Assembly (NCBI RefSeq): GCF_014083985.1
Contig: NZ_CP046907.1
Coordinates: 5,156,501 to 5,220,500 of the forward strand
Origin: Streptomyces sp. SCUT-3
Lineage (GTDB): Bacteria > Actinomycetota > Actinomycetes > Streptomycetales > Streptomycetaceae
Direction: 5' to 3'
DNA length: 64,000 nucleotides
The notes under the pieces were generated by a model. The model saw only the letters and a program-made list of their open reading frames with translations, was not told the origin of the DNA and did no database searches. Made by a program: the position numbers and the translations under genes. This document shows positions 19,301-27,228 of this stretch, piece by piece (within the stretch, counting starts at the first letter, position 1; each line of letters opens with the position of its first letter).

Positions 19301-19871
19301 CGTGGTCCACGGCTACTTCCCCTGCGTGTCCAGGGGCAACGACCTGATCCTCCTGGACGAGGACGGCTCCGAGCGCACCCGCTTCACCTTCCCCCGGCAG
19401 CGCCGCGGCCGCCGCCTGTGCCTGGCGGACTTCTTCCGCCCCGAGGAGTCCGGCGAGACCGACGTCGTCGGCCTGCAGGTCGTCACCGTCGGCTCCCGCA
19501 TCGGCGAGGAGACCGCCCGCCTGTTCGCCGCCGACGCCTACCGCGACTACCTGGAGCTGCACGGCCTGTCCGTCCAGCTCGCCGAGGCCCTCGCCGAGTA
19601 CTGGCACGCCCGGGTGCGCGCCGAGCTCGGCTTCGCGGGCGAGGACCCCGACGCGGTGGAGGACATGTTCGCCCTGAAGTACCGCGGCGCCCGGTTCTCC
19701 CTCGGCTACGGGGCCTGCCCGGACCTGGAGGACCGCGCCAAGATCGCCGCCCTGCTGCGGCCGGAGCGCATCGGCGTCACCCTCTCGGAGGAGTTCCAGC
19801 TCCACCCCGAGCAGTCCACCGACGCCATCGTCGTCCACCACCCCGAGGCCAAGTACTTCAACGCCCGCTGA
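16329..19871 (+). CDS. metH: Cobalamin-dependent methionine synthase
   Basis: Transfers methyl from methyltetrahydrofolate through cobalamin to homocysteine. 1180 residues with all four modules: homocysteine-binding barrel (about 30-340) with zinc ligands Cys248, Cys314, Cys315 (GLNCATGP, GGCCGTTP); pterin barrel (about 365-640; SYLAIGERTNANGSKKFREA, DVCVDY); cap and B12-binding Rossmann domains (about 655-900) with the base-off motif Asp756-x-His758-x-x-Gly761 (DVHDIGKN); and the SAM-dependent activation domain (about 940-1180; ARFSLGYGACPDLEDR). ATG 16329 follows AGGGAG. Nothing essential appears to be missing. Confidence 0.97.
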   Translation: MASPSPQPAAAANPGRPQDTARRERADALREALASRVVVADGAMGTMLQAADPSLEDFQQLEGCNEVLNATRPDIVRSVHEAYFAVGVDCVETNTFGANLAALGEYGIADRIFELSEAGARIAREVADEHTAADGRQRWVLGSIGPGTKLPTLGHTTYAALRDAYRSNAEGLIAGGADALLIETTQDLLQTKASVVGAKAALADAGADLPVIVSVTVETTGTMLLGSEIGAALTALEPLGIDMIGLNCATGPAEMSEHLRHLSRHARTALSCMPNAGLPVLGKDGAHYPLSPAELADAHETFVREFGLNLVGGCCGTTPEHLRQVVERVRGLVPAERRPRPEPGAASLYQAVPFRQDASYLAIGERTNANGSKKFREAMLEGRWDDCVEIAREQIREGAHLLDVCVDYVGRDGVADMAELAGRLATASTLPVVLDSTEPEVIRAGLEKLGGRAVINSVNYEDGDGPDSRFARITRLAVEHGAALIALTIDEDGQARTPEHKVAVAERLIADLTGNWGIAESDIIVDCLTFTIATGQEESRKDGLATIEAIRELKRRHPDVQTTLGLSNISFGLNPAARIVLNSVFLDECVKAGLDSAIVHAAKILPIARLEPEHVEVALDLIHDRRSEGYDPLQRFLELFEGATAKSLRAGKAEELAALPLEERLKRRIIDGERNGLEADLDAALAERPALEIVNEVLLEGMKVVGELFGSGQMQLPFVLQSAEVMKTAVAHLEPHMEKTDEDGKGTIVLATVRGDVHDIGKNLVDIILSNNGYTVVNLGIKQPVSAILDAAAEHRADVIGMSGLLVKSTVIMKENLEELNARGLAADYPVILGGAALTRAYVEQDLHEIYAGEVRYARDAFEGLRLMDALVAVKRGVPGAKLPELKQRRVPAREGVTAEPEPQEGVRSDVATDNPVPAPPFWGTRVVKGIPLRDYASWLDEDALFKGQWGLKASRTGDGPAYEELVATEGRPRLRGWLDRLHTDGLLEAAVVHGYFPCVSRGNDLILLDEDGSERTRFTFPRQRRGRRLCLADFFRPEESGETDVVGLQVVTVGSRIGEETARLFAADAYRDYLELHGLSVQLAEALAEYWHARVRAELGFAGEDPDAVEDMFALKYRGARFSLGYGACPDLEDRAKIAALLRPERIGVTLSEEFQLHPEQSTDAIVVHHPEAKYFNAR

Positions 19872-20048
19872 CGCCCGCTGACGCCCGCGCCGGCACTTCC
19901 GCCGGTATCACTGCGCGCTGCGCCGGTCGCCCGCCGTACACTTGTCGGCCCGGCTCGGGCCGGCCGCCCCGCCCCACAGGGCGGGGCGGCCGGCCCCCGC
20001 GCCCTCCGGGGCGCACCCCGCGCAGCCGATCGCCGAAGGAGCGGACGC

Positions 20049-20753
20049 ATGACGAGCACCATCCCCGCCGTCGAGGAGTCCCTGCCGGACGGAGGCAGCC
20101 GCCTGCAGGCCGTGCTCCTCGACATGGACGGCACCCTGGTGGACACCGAGGACTTCTGGTGGGAGGCCGAGCGGTCGGTCTTCGCCGACCTCGGGCACGA
20201 CCTCGGCGAGGAGCACCGGGAGATCGTCGTGGGCGGCCCGATGAGCCGCACCGCCGCCTACCTGCTGTCCGTCACGGGGGCCCGGGTGGGGGTGCCGCAG
20301 CTGTCGGAGATGATCGACTCCCGCTTCGCGGAGCTCATCTCCCGCGGCGTGCCGACCATGCCCGGGGCCGGGCGGCTGCTGTCGGAGCTGTCCGCCCACG
20401 GCGTCCCCACGGCCCTGGTCTCCGCCTCGCACCGGCGGATCATCGACATCGTGCTGCGCTCCCTGGGCCCGGAGCACTTCCGCTTCAGCGTCGCCGGGGA
20501 CGAGGTGACCCGCACCAAGCCGCACCCGGAGCCCTACCTGACCGCCGCCTCCCGCCTGGGGGTGCACCCGTCCCGGTGCGTCGTGGTGGAGGACACCCCC
20601 ACCGGCGTGGCGGCGGCGGAGGCCGCGGGCTGCCGGGTCCTCGCGGTGCCCTCCGTCGCCCCCGTCTCCTCCGCGCCGGACCGGACGGTGGTCGGCTCCC
20701 TGGAGGGCGTCGACATCCCCTTCCTGCGCTCTCTGGTGCCCGCCGGGCACTGA
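20049..20753 (+). CDS. HAD-superfamily phosphatase (beta-phosphoglucomutase/CbbY-like)
   Basis: 234 residues. HAD motifs are complete: nucleophile LLDMDGTLVDTE, motif II Ser/Thr in ALVSAS, motif III Lys in RTKPHPEPYL, motif IV VVVEDTPTGVAAAEAAG, with an alpha-helical cap between I and II. Substrate cannot be read from sequence; members of this group hydrolyse small phosphosugars or nucleotides. It follows metH by 177 bases on the same strand, with AAGGAG before ATG 20049, and a hairpin terminator lies 47 bases after its stop. Confidence 0.85.
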   Translation: MTSTIPAVEESLPDGGSRLQAVLLDMDGTLVDTEDFWWEAERSVFADLGHDLGEEHREIVVGGPMSRTAAYLLSVTGARVGVPQLSEMIDSRFAELISRGVPTMPGAGRLLSELSAHGVPTALVSASHRRIIDIVLRSLGPEHFRFSVAGDEVTRTKPHPEPYLTAASRLGVHPSRCVVVEDTPTGVAAAEAAGCRVLAVPSVAPVSSAPDRTVVGSLEGVDIPFLRSLVPAGH

Positions 20754-20799
20754 GCGTCGCCGCGCCCGCCCCTGCGGAAAGTGATGTTTGTCACCCGTC

Positions 20800-20823
20800 C
20801 GGGGGGTCGACAGCGACCCCCCG
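20800..20823 (+). terminator. Hairpin terminator after the HAD gene
   Basis: A 10-base perfect stem CGGGGGGTCG / CGACCCCCCG with loop ACAG, no T-run. It lies in the 304-base gap 20754-21057, which otherwise holds the promoter of the next unit and no gene. Confidence 0.6.
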
Positions 20824-20993
20824 TTCCCGCTCCGGGAGGCCCCGGCGGGCCGGCACCGGAGGCGGTGTGTCCGCATTGGTCAAGTGCGGTCACAAAAGCC
20901 CCCCGAGTGCCGCCCGCCGCCGCCCGCCCCTTCGTTACCGGTGCGTGACATCGATCGGTTTCTCCGCATTCCGGTGAGACCGGTCCGCCGGGC

Positions 20994-20999
20994 TAGGGT
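20994..20999 (+). promoter_or_regulatory. -10 element for the ABC-ATPase unit
   Basis: TAGGGT in a GGGCTAGGGTCCT context, matching the TAnnnT of the principal sigma factor; a -35 was not clear. It would start transcription near 21006, about 52 bases before the 22-codon reading frame. Confidence 0.4.
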
Positions 21000-21057
21000 C
21001 CTCCCACGTCCGTGCCGAACAGCCGGACCGGCCCAGGAACGAGGGGAAAGAGACCAC

Positions 21058-21126
21058 ATGTCGGGCAACGGGCGCACCGGGGCGGCCGTCGGGACCGAGG
21101 AGGCCGCCGTTGCCTGCGAAGCCTGA
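21058..21126 (+). CDS. 22-codon upstream reading frame overlapping the ABC gene
   Basis: ATG 21058, with AGGGGAAAG seven bases before it, encodes MSGNGRTGAAVGTEEAAV and four further residues and stops at 21126, 16 bases inside the ATPase gene but in another frame. Its ribosome site is as good as that of the downstream gene. It could couple or attenuate translation of the ATPase, or be the original N-terminus separated by a frameshift. Too short for codon statistics to decide. Confidence 0.4.
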   Translation: MSGNGRTGAAVGTEEAAVACEA

Positions 21127-22411
21127 CGCGACCGCGGAGGAGGGCGGGGACCACCCCCTCCTGACGGCCGAGGACCTCAGCGTGCTCCCGGGCCTGCGGC
21201 GCAGGGCCCTGGCCCGCATCGGCACGCGCCCCGAACGCTCCGGCGAGGCCGTCCGCGCGGCGAGCCTGACACTGGCCGCCGGCGAGGCGCTGGCCCTGGT
21301 CGGGGAACCGGGCTCGGGCAACCTCGTCCTCGCCCGCGCCCTCGTCGGCCGGAGACGGGCGGCCGGCGGCACCGTCCGCCACCGCGGAAGCGACCTGGCC
21401 GCCCTAACCGGCCGCCGGCGGCGCCCCCTGCGCCGCGCCCTGCAGACGCTCTCCCTGGGCCCCGAGCCCTCCCTGGACCCGGCGCAGACGGTCCGCGCCG
21501 CCGTCGGCGGGCCGCTGTCCGAGCACCGGACGGCCCCGGACGAGGAGCACGACGACGCCCGGACCGCCCTGGCCCTGGAACGGGCCGGCCTCCCCGCCGA
21601 CTGCCTGGACCGCCCCCTGTCCGACCTGTCCGAGCAGGACCGGCGCCGCGCCGAACTGGCCCGGGCGATCGTCGTGGAACCGGAGCTGCTCGTCGTCGAG
21701 GAGCAGCCCGGCCCGCACGCCGCCGGAGCCCGCGACGAGGTCCTGGCACGGCTGCGGGGGCTGCGGGAGTCCACCGGGCTCGCCTGCGTCCTCGTCACCG
21801 GCGACCTGGCCGGCGCCGGGCGCTCGTGCGACACCGTCGCCGTCATGCACCTCGGGCGCGTCGTCGAGTACGGGCCCGCGGAGCGGGTCTGCGCCGAACC
21901 GCTCCACCCCTGCACCCGGGCCCTGCTCGCCGGGGGCGGCGACGGGCCTCCCCGGCCCACCGCGGCCGCGCCGGACCGCGGGGAACCCGCGCCCGGCTGC
22001 GCCTTCCGGCCCCGCTGCCCGGCGCCCCTGGGGCACTGCGGCTGGGAGCCCCGCGACCTGGCGGCCCTGCTGCAGCGCCGCCGGGCGCAGCTGGACCCCG
22101 CACGGCGCAGGGCCGAGCGGGCCCTGATCGCCGGTGCCGACGCCGTCGGCCCGCCGGGCGCAGGGCGCCTCGTCCTGACCCCGGGCCGCCGCAGCAGCGC
22201 CGAGGAGCTCCTGGCCCACCTGCGCGGGCTGCGCGAGGAGGACTCGGCCGCCGACCCGCGCGAGCCGCTCTGGGGCGGGGTGGTGACGATGAGCCCGGAC
22301 GGCGACCGGGTCGTGGTGGAGTTCGTGGAGGCCGTCACCCCGGTCCTGGCCCCCGCGGGGGAGCCCGGCAGGCGGGTCGCCTGCCACCTCGCGGCCGGGG
22401 CCGCGGACTAG
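21110..22411 (+). CDS. Degenerate oligopeptide-transporter-type ABC ATPase
   Basis: 433 residues aligned to DppD/OppD-type ATPases throughout, including the C-terminal HPCTRALL and CAFRPRCPAPLGHCG regions, plus ~110 extra residues. The catalytic motifs are altered: Walker A reads GEPGSGNLVL (Asn71 for Lys), the signature LSGGQ is LSEQD, Walker B ends EEQPG, and the H-loop THD is TGD. ATP hydrolysis is therefore unlikely. The start is TTG 21110 with GAGGAGG six bases upstream; no in-frame ATG or GTG precedes the domain. A peptide-binding lipoprotein follows but no permease. The gene is intact, so it is probably kept for a non-transport or regulatory role. Confidence 0.75.
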   Translation: MPAKPDATAEEGGDHPLLTAEDLSVLPGLRRRALARIGTRPERSGEAVRAASLTLAAGEALALVGEPGSGNLVLARALVGRRRAAGGTVRHRGSDLAALTGRRRRPLRRALQTLSLGPEPSLDPAQTVRAAVGGPLSEHRTAPDEEHDDARTALALERAGLPADCLDRPLSDLSEQDRRRAELARAIVVEPELLVVEEQPGPHAAGARDEVLARLRGLRESTGLACVLVTGDLAGAGRSCDTVAVMHLGRVVEYGPAERVCAEPLHPCTRALLAGGGDGPPRPTAAAPDRGEPAPGCAFRPRCPAPLGHCGWEPRDLAALLQRRRAQLDPARRRAERALIAGADAVGPPGAGRLVLTPGRRSSAEELLAHLRGLREEDSAADPREPLWGGVVTMSPDGDRVVVEFVEAVTPVLAPAGEPGRRVACHLAAGAAD

Positions 22412-22611
22412 GCCGCCCGGGGGACGCGTCCCGGTGCTGTCCGGAGCGGGAACGCGGACGGTACTTTGTGGGCCGCACCGTGTGGCCCGCGACGACACCA
22501 CCGGTATTGAATGGGCCCCGAACTCTTCCTCCCCTCCCGCTACCGGGAGAGTCGGCAGGGATGTCGGGGGCCGAACCGACCACACGTTGAGAGAGCTGTG
22601 AGGAACTGCGC

Positions 22612-24201
22612 GTGAGGAAACACGTCCGGCGGTTGACACTTCCGGTGTGCACCGCCCTGGCCGGTGTCATGCTCGCGGGGTGCGGTGGCGACTCCACCGG
22701 CGCCTCCGCGGAAAAGGCCGCCGTGGTGATGGGCACCACCGACCGGATCGCCTACACCGATCCCGCCGCGGGTTACGACCCGGGCTCGTGGGTGCTGTTC
22801 AACAACGTCTACCAGACCCTGCTCGCCTTCCCCCGCGGAGGCGTCGAGCCGGTGCCCGAGGCCGCCGAGGACTGCCGCTTCGACCAGGGCGGCAACAAGG
22901 TCTACACGTGCACCCTGAAGTCCGGGCTGACCTTCAGCAACGGCGACCCGCTCACCGCGAAGGACGTGAAGTTCTCCTTCGACCGCATGATGCGGATCAA
23001 CCACGACAACGGCCCCGCGGTCCTGTTCACCTCCCTCGACGAGGTCCTGGCGCCCAGCGACAAGCGCGTCGTCTTCCGCCTCAAGCACGCCGACGCGTCC
23101 TTCCCGCAGAAGCTCGCCTCCGGGGCCGGGGCCATCGTCAACAGGTCGGTGTACCCGGCGGACAAGCTCCTCGCCAACGGCAAGGTCGTCGGCTCCGGCG
23201 TCTACCGCCTGGACTCCTACAAGGAGGACAAGGAGGCGGTCCTGACGCCCAACCCCTCCTACAAGGGCACCGCCGAGACCCAGAACTCCGGCATGACGAT
23301 GCGGATCTACCCCGGCGACCAGACGTCGCTGAGGAAGGCCCTCTATGCCGGCGACGTGGACTTCGCCTACCGCGGCCTGAGCGCCAAGGACATCGCCGAC
23401 CTGCAGACCACCGAGGGCAGGAAGGAGGGCATCAAGGTCGTCCAGGGCAACGGCGCCGAGCTCCAGCACCTGGTCTTCAACATGAAGGACCCCGTGGTCG
23501 GCAAGAAGGGCGTCCGCGAGGCGATCGCCCACCTGATCGACCGCAAGGCGTTCATCCGCGACGTCTACCGGCGCACCGTCGACCCCCTGTACTCGATAGT
23601 CCCGGCCGGCATCACCGGCCACAACACCGCCTTCTACGACCGCTACGGCGCCCAGCCCTCCAAGGCGCAGGCGGCCGAGGCGCTCTCCGACGCGGGCATC
23701 AGCACCCCGGTGCGGCTGACCCTGCACACCACCCCGGTGCGCTACGACCCCAACACCGACGAGCAGGTCGAGGCCATCGCCCAGCAGCTCGAGGCGAGCG
23801 GCCTGTTCGAGGTCACGGTCAAGAGCGTGGAGTGGCCCCAGTACCGGGAGGAGTTCCACGACGGCCGGTACAGCGCGTACATCGTCGGCTGGGTCCCCGA
23901 CTACCCCGACCCGGAGAACTTCACCGCCCCCTTCTTCGGGAAGGACAACGTGCTCGCCAACTCCTACACCAGCGAGCGCATCACCGGGCAGCTGATCCCG
24001 CGGACCTACGCCGAGACCGACCGCTCCGCCGCGGTCCACGACTACCAGGAACTGCAGAACCAGGTCGCCGAGGACATCCCCATGATCCCGCTGTGGCAGA
24101 GCAACCTGTACGCCGTCGCCAAGCAGGAGGTCTCCGGCCTGGAGTGGACGCTGGACCCCTCCACCGTCTTCCGCTTCTGGGAGATCAGCAAGAACGACTG
24201 A
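22612..24201 (+). CDS. Peptide/nickel-type ABC substrate-binding lipoprotein (SBP_bac_5)
   Basis: 529 residues. Signal peptide with lipobox LAGC (Cys24), so it is anchored to the outer face of the membrane. Family blocks: PEAAEDCRFDQGG, LTFSNGDPLTAKDVKFSFDR, GSGVYRLDSYK, VREAIAHLIDRKAFI, VGWVPDYPDPENF, IPLWQSNLYAV. It would bind oligopeptides or a similar ligand for uptake. GTG 22612 has GAGGA at eight bases. No permease gene is near, and the only ATPase nearby is the degenerate one upstream; it may use permeases encoded elsewhere or act as a sensor. Confidence 0.9.
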   Translation: MRKHVRRLTLPVCTALAGVMLAGCGGDSTGASAEKAAVVMGTTDRIAYTDPAAGYDPGSWVLFNNVYQTLLAFPRGGVEPVPEAAEDCRFDQGGNKVYTCTLKSGLTFSNGDPLTAKDVKFSFDRMMRINHDNGPAVLFTSLDEVLAPSDKRVVFRLKHADASFPQKLASGAGAIVNRSVYPADKLLANGKVVGSGVYRLDSYKEDKEAVLTPNPSYKGTAETQNSGMTMRIYPGDQTSLRKALYAGDVDFAYRGLSAKDIADLQTTEGRKEGIKVVQGNGAELQHLVFNMKDPVVGKKGVREAIAHLIDRKAFIRDVYRRTVDPLYSIVPAGITGHNTAFYDRYGAQPSKAQAAEALSDAGISTPVRLTLHTTPVRYDPNTDEQVEAIAQQLEASGLFEVTVKSVEWPQYREEFHDGRYSAYIVGWVPDYPDPENFTAPFFGKDNVLANSYTSERITGQLIPRTYAETDRSAAVHDYQELQNQVAEDIPMIPLWQSNLYAVAKQEVSGLEWTLDPSTVFRFWEISKND

Positions 24202-24209
24202 CCCCCGCC

Positions 24210-24237
24210 CCGCGCCGCCCCGCACGGGGCGGCGCGG
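24210..24237. terminator. Convergent terminator hairpin
   Basis: Twelve-base perfect stem CCGCGCCGCCCC / GGGGCGGCGCGG with loop GCAC, between the convergent substrate-binding protein and response-regulator genes; can act in both directions. Confidence 0.65.
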
Positions 24238-24254
24238 CCGCGCCCCGGGACCGC

Positions 24255-24923
24255 TCAGGCCCCTGGGCGCACCAGTCCCGACTCGTAGGCGTACACCGCG
24301 GCCTGCACCCGGTCCCGCAGGCCCAGCTTGGTCAGCACGTGCCCCACGTGGGTCTTGACCGTGGTCTCGCTCACGAACAGCTCCGCGGCGATCTCCGCGT
24401 TCGACAGGCCCTTCGCCACCAGCCTGAGCACCTCCACCTCGCGCTCGGTCAGCGACCGCACCGACTGCGGGAGCTCGTCGGTCCCCGTGGGCAGGATGCC
24501 CGCGTACTTGTCCAGCAGCCGCCGCGTCACGCTGGGCGCCAGCATCGCGTCGCCCGCCGCCACCACGCGGATCGCCTGCACCAGCTCCTGCGCCGGGGCG
24601 TCCTTGAGCAGGAAGCCGCTCGCCCCGGCCCGCAGCGCCTCCACCACGTACTCGTCCAGGTCGAAGGTGGTCAGCACCAGCACCTTGGCCGGGCCGTCCC
24701 GCTCCGGCCCGGTGATCTGCCGGGTGGCCTCCACCCCGTCCATCCGCGGCATCCGGATGTCCATCAGGACCACGTCCGGCTGCAGGGCGCGCACCTGGTC
24801 GACGGCCTGCCGGCCGTCGCCGGCCTCCCCGACCACCACGAGGTCCCCCTCCGCCTCGAGGATCATCCGGAAACCGGTGCGCAGCAGCGGCTGGTCGTCG
24901 ACCAGCAGGACCCGGACAGTCAC
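24255..24923 (-). CDS. NarL/FixJ-family response regulator
   Basis: 222 residues. Receiver domain (1-120) with acidic pocket Asp9-Asp10, phosphoacceptor Asp55 (VLMDIRMP), Thr/Ser switch (VLTTFD) and Lys in LKDAP; LuxR-type helix-turn-helix at about 155-215 ([21 protein letters not shown]). Binds DNA when phosphorylated. GTG 24923 has AAGGAG at nine bases. No sensor kinase is adjacent, so its partner lies elsewhere or it is an orphan. Confidence 0.92.
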   Translation of the reverse strand: MTVRVLLVDDQPLLRTGFRMILEAEGDLVVVGEAGDGRQAVDQVRALQPDVVLMDIRMPRMDGVEATRQITGPERDGPAKVLVLTTFDLDEYVVEALRAGASGFLLKDAPAQELVQAIRVVAAGDAMLAPSVTRRLLDKYAGILPTGTDELPQSVRSLTEREVEVLRLVAKGLSNAEIAAELFVSETTVKTHVGHVLTKLGLRDRVQAAVYAYESGLVRPGA

Positions 24924-24956
24924 AGGGGAGTCTCCTTACACGTCGGGAAGCCGGCC

Positions 24957-25835
24957 TCAGGCCGTGGTCTGCGGGTATTCTCGCGCAACCACCGGCAGCG
25001 GGTAGTCGGGCGGAGTGCCGCCGAACTCCGGGCACACCGCCCGGTGGTCGCACCAGTCGCACAGCCGGCTCGGCCTCGGACGCCAGTCGCCGCTCTCCGT
25101 CGCCCGCCGGATCGCGTCCCACAGGGCCAGCAGCTTGCGCTCGACCGCCAGCAGCTCCTCCCCGTCCGGGTCGTAGGTGATCACCGTGCCGCTGCCCAGG
25201 TAGACCAGCTGCAGCCGCCGCGGCACCACCCCGCGCAGCCGCCACAGCACCAGCGCGTAGAACTTCATCTGGAACAACGCCTGCCCCTGGTACTGCTCCG
25301 CCGGGGCCTTGCCGGTCTTGTAGTCCACCACCCGCAGGTCGCCGCCGGGCGCGACGTCCAGCCGGTCCACGAAACCGCGCAGCACCAGGCCGGAGTCCAG
25401 CCGCGTCTCCACGTACAGCTCCCGCTCGGCGGGCTCCAGCCGGGTCGGGTCCTCCAGCGTGAACCAGCGGTCCACCAGCCGCTCGGCCTCCTCCAGCCAC
25501 CCGCCCAGCCGCGCCCCGTCGGGGTCGTCGGCGAACAGCTCCGCCAGCTCCGGGCGCTTGCCGAGCAGCCGCTCCCACTCGGGCCGCAGCAGCGCCCTGG
25601 CGCGGTCCGCGGTGCGCTCGGCGGCGGGCACGTCGAAGAGCCGCTCGAGGACCGAGTGGACCACCGTGCCCCGGGTCGCCGCCGCGGACGGCTTCTCGGG
25701 TAGCTTGTCGATCACCCGGAAGCGGTACAGCAGGGGACAGGTCATGAAATCGCCCGCCCTGGAGGGGGAGAGCGAGGCAGGAGGCCGCGCGGGCGCGGGG
25801 CCGGCCGGAGCCGGGCCGGTGGAAGAAGGTCCCAT
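24957..25835 (-). CDS. RecB-family Fe-S exonuclease domain protein
   Basis: 292 residues forming a stand-alone PD-(D/E)XK nuclease of the RecB/AddB/Cas4 type: RGTVVHSVLERLF (motif His), FVDRLDV (Asp) and VVDYKTGKAP (Asp and Lys). Four cysteines, one in FMTCPLLYRF and three in LCDWCDHRAVCPEF, match the 4Fe-4S clamp of AddB-like nucleases. ATG 25835 gives the usual short Pro/Ala-rich lead before the conserved SLSPSRAGDF; its ribosome site is weak. It precedes no helicase here. Divergent from the M50 protease gene. Confidence 0.88.
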   Translation of the reverse strand: MGPSSTGPAPAGPAPARPPASLSPSRAGDFMTCPLLYRFRVIDKLPEKPSAAATRGTVVHSVLERLFDVPAAERTADRARALLRPEWERLLGKRPELAELFADDPDGARLGGWLEEAERLVDRWFTLEDPTRLEPAERELYVETRLDSGLVLRGFVDRLDVAPGGDLRVVDYKTGKAPAEQYQGQALFQMKFYALVLWRLRGVVPRRLQLVYLGSGTVITYDPDGEELLAVERKLLALWDAIRRATESGDWRPRPSRLCDWCDHRAVCPEFGGTPPDYPLPVVAREYPQTTA

Positions 25836-25980
25836 GGCGGACGACCCTACGACGCCGCACGGACAGCACTGCGCCGCACCCGGCCGCAGCGCCCGGCGGG
25901 ACGCCCCGCCGCACCGGCGGTGTCGGCGCCGCGCACCGGGGCACATACCATCGACGGCATCCACCCGAAGAGGGGAACGA

Positions 25981-27159
25981 GTGAACGAGAACGGGCAGCC
26001 GGCCGACGGTAAGAAGCCCCCGCGCGAGGCCGGCGGAGGCATCGTCATGGGGCGGCCCTTCGGCGTGCCGGTCCACGTCGCCCCCAGCTGGTTCGCCGTG
26101 GCCGCGCTGATCACCTGGATCTTCGGCGGCCGGCTCGAACAGGTCCTGCCGGAACTCGGGGCCTCCCGGTACCTGGTCTCCTTCTTCTTCGCCGTCGCCT
26201 TCTACGCCTCGGTCCTGGTGCACGAGCTCGCCCACACCGTGGCGGCACTGCGCTTCGGCCTGCCGGTGCGCCGCATCCAGCTGCAGTTCTTCGGCGGGGT
26301 CTCGGAGATCGAGAAGGAGTCCGGGACTCCGGGCCGCGAGTTCGTCCTCGCCTTCGTCGGGCCGCTGCTCTCCCTTGTCCTGGCGGGCCTCTTCCAGCTG
26401 GGCGCCCAGGCGGTGCGCCCGGGCACCGTCCCCGGCGTGCTGCTCGCCGGCCTGATGATCAGCAACCTGATCGTCGCCGTGTTCAACCTGCTGCCCGGGC
26501 TGCCGCTGGACGGCGGCCGGATGCTGCGCGCCGTGGTGTGGAAGCTCAGCGGCAACCCGATGACCGGCACCGCGGCCGCCGCCTGGGCCGGCCGCCTGCT
26601 GGCCCTGGCCGTCCTGTTCGGCCTGCCCCTGCTGAGCTACTCGGGCGACCCCGACGCCGGCCCCGGCCGGATCACCGACATCGTGCTGGCGGTCGTCCTG
26701 GCGGCCGTCATCTGGTCCGGGGCGGGGAACGCCCTGCGGACGGCCCGGCTGCGCGAGCGCCTGCCGGCCCTGCAGGCCCGCGCCCTGACCCGGCGGGCCG
26801 TGCCGGTCTCCGCCGACACCCCCCTGTCCGAGGCGCTGCGGCGGGCCGACGAGGCCGGGGCCCGCGCCCTGGTCGTCGTCGACGGGCACGGCGAGCCCAC
26901 CGCGCTGGTGCGCGAGTCGGCGATCGCCGGGACCCCGCCGCACCGCCGCCCCTGGGTGTCGGCCGGGGGCCTGGCCCAGGACCTCACCGCCGGCATGCGG
27001 ATCTGCGCCGAGCTGGGCGGGGAGGAGCTGCTGGAGGCGCTGCGGGCCACCCCGGCCACCGAGTACCTGGTGGTCGAACCCACCGGGGAGATCTACGGGG
27101 TGCTGTCCGCGGCCGACGTCGAGCGGGCCTTCGTCGACGCCATGACCGGATCCCCCTGA
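25981..27159 (+). CDS. M50 (site-2-type) metalloprotease with CBS pair
   Basis: 392 residues with about five hydrophobic helices. Intramembrane zinc site HELAH (His81, Glu82, His85) and the third ligand in PLDGGRML (Asp177). The C-terminal third (about 270-385) is a CBS-domain pair (VPVSADTPLSEALRRADEAG, TEYLVVEPTGEIYGVLSA), which binds adenine nucleotides in relatives. Likely cleaves membrane-embedded regulators, substrate unknown. GTG 25981 follows AGAGGGGAACGA. It lies just upstream of the tRNA methyltransferase on the same strand. Confidence 0.9.
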   Translation: MNENGQPADGKKPPREAGGGIVMGRPFGVPVHVAPSWFAVAALITWIFGGRLEQVLPELGASRYLVSFFFAVAFYASVLVHELAHTVAALRFGLPVRRIQLQFFGGVSEIEKESGTPGREFVLAFVGPLLSLVLAGLFQLGAQAVRPGTVPGVLLAGLMISNLIVAVFNLLPGLPLDGGRMLRAVVWKLSGNPMTGTAAAAWAGRLLALAVLFGLPLLSYSGDPDAGPGRITDIVLAVVLAAVIWSGAGNALRTARLRERLPALQARALTRRAVPVSADTPLSEALRRADEAGARALVVVDGHGEPTALVRESAIAGTPPHRRPWVSAGGLAQDLTAGMRICAELGGEELLEALRATPATEYLVVEPTGEIYGVLSAADVERAFVDAMTGSP

Positions 27160-27215
27160 CCGTCCGCGCCCGGGGCCCGGCGGACGGCGATTACGGCCCC
27201 GGCCCCGGGCTCAAG

Positions 27216-27221
27216 TAGTCT
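27216..27221 (+). promoter_or_regulatory. -10 of an apparently leaderless trmI transcript
   Basis: TAGTCT ends seven bases before ATG 27229 and there is no ribosome site, the layout of a leaderless transcript starting at or next to the initiation codon. Confidence 0.5.
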
Positions 27222-27228
27222 TGCCCGC

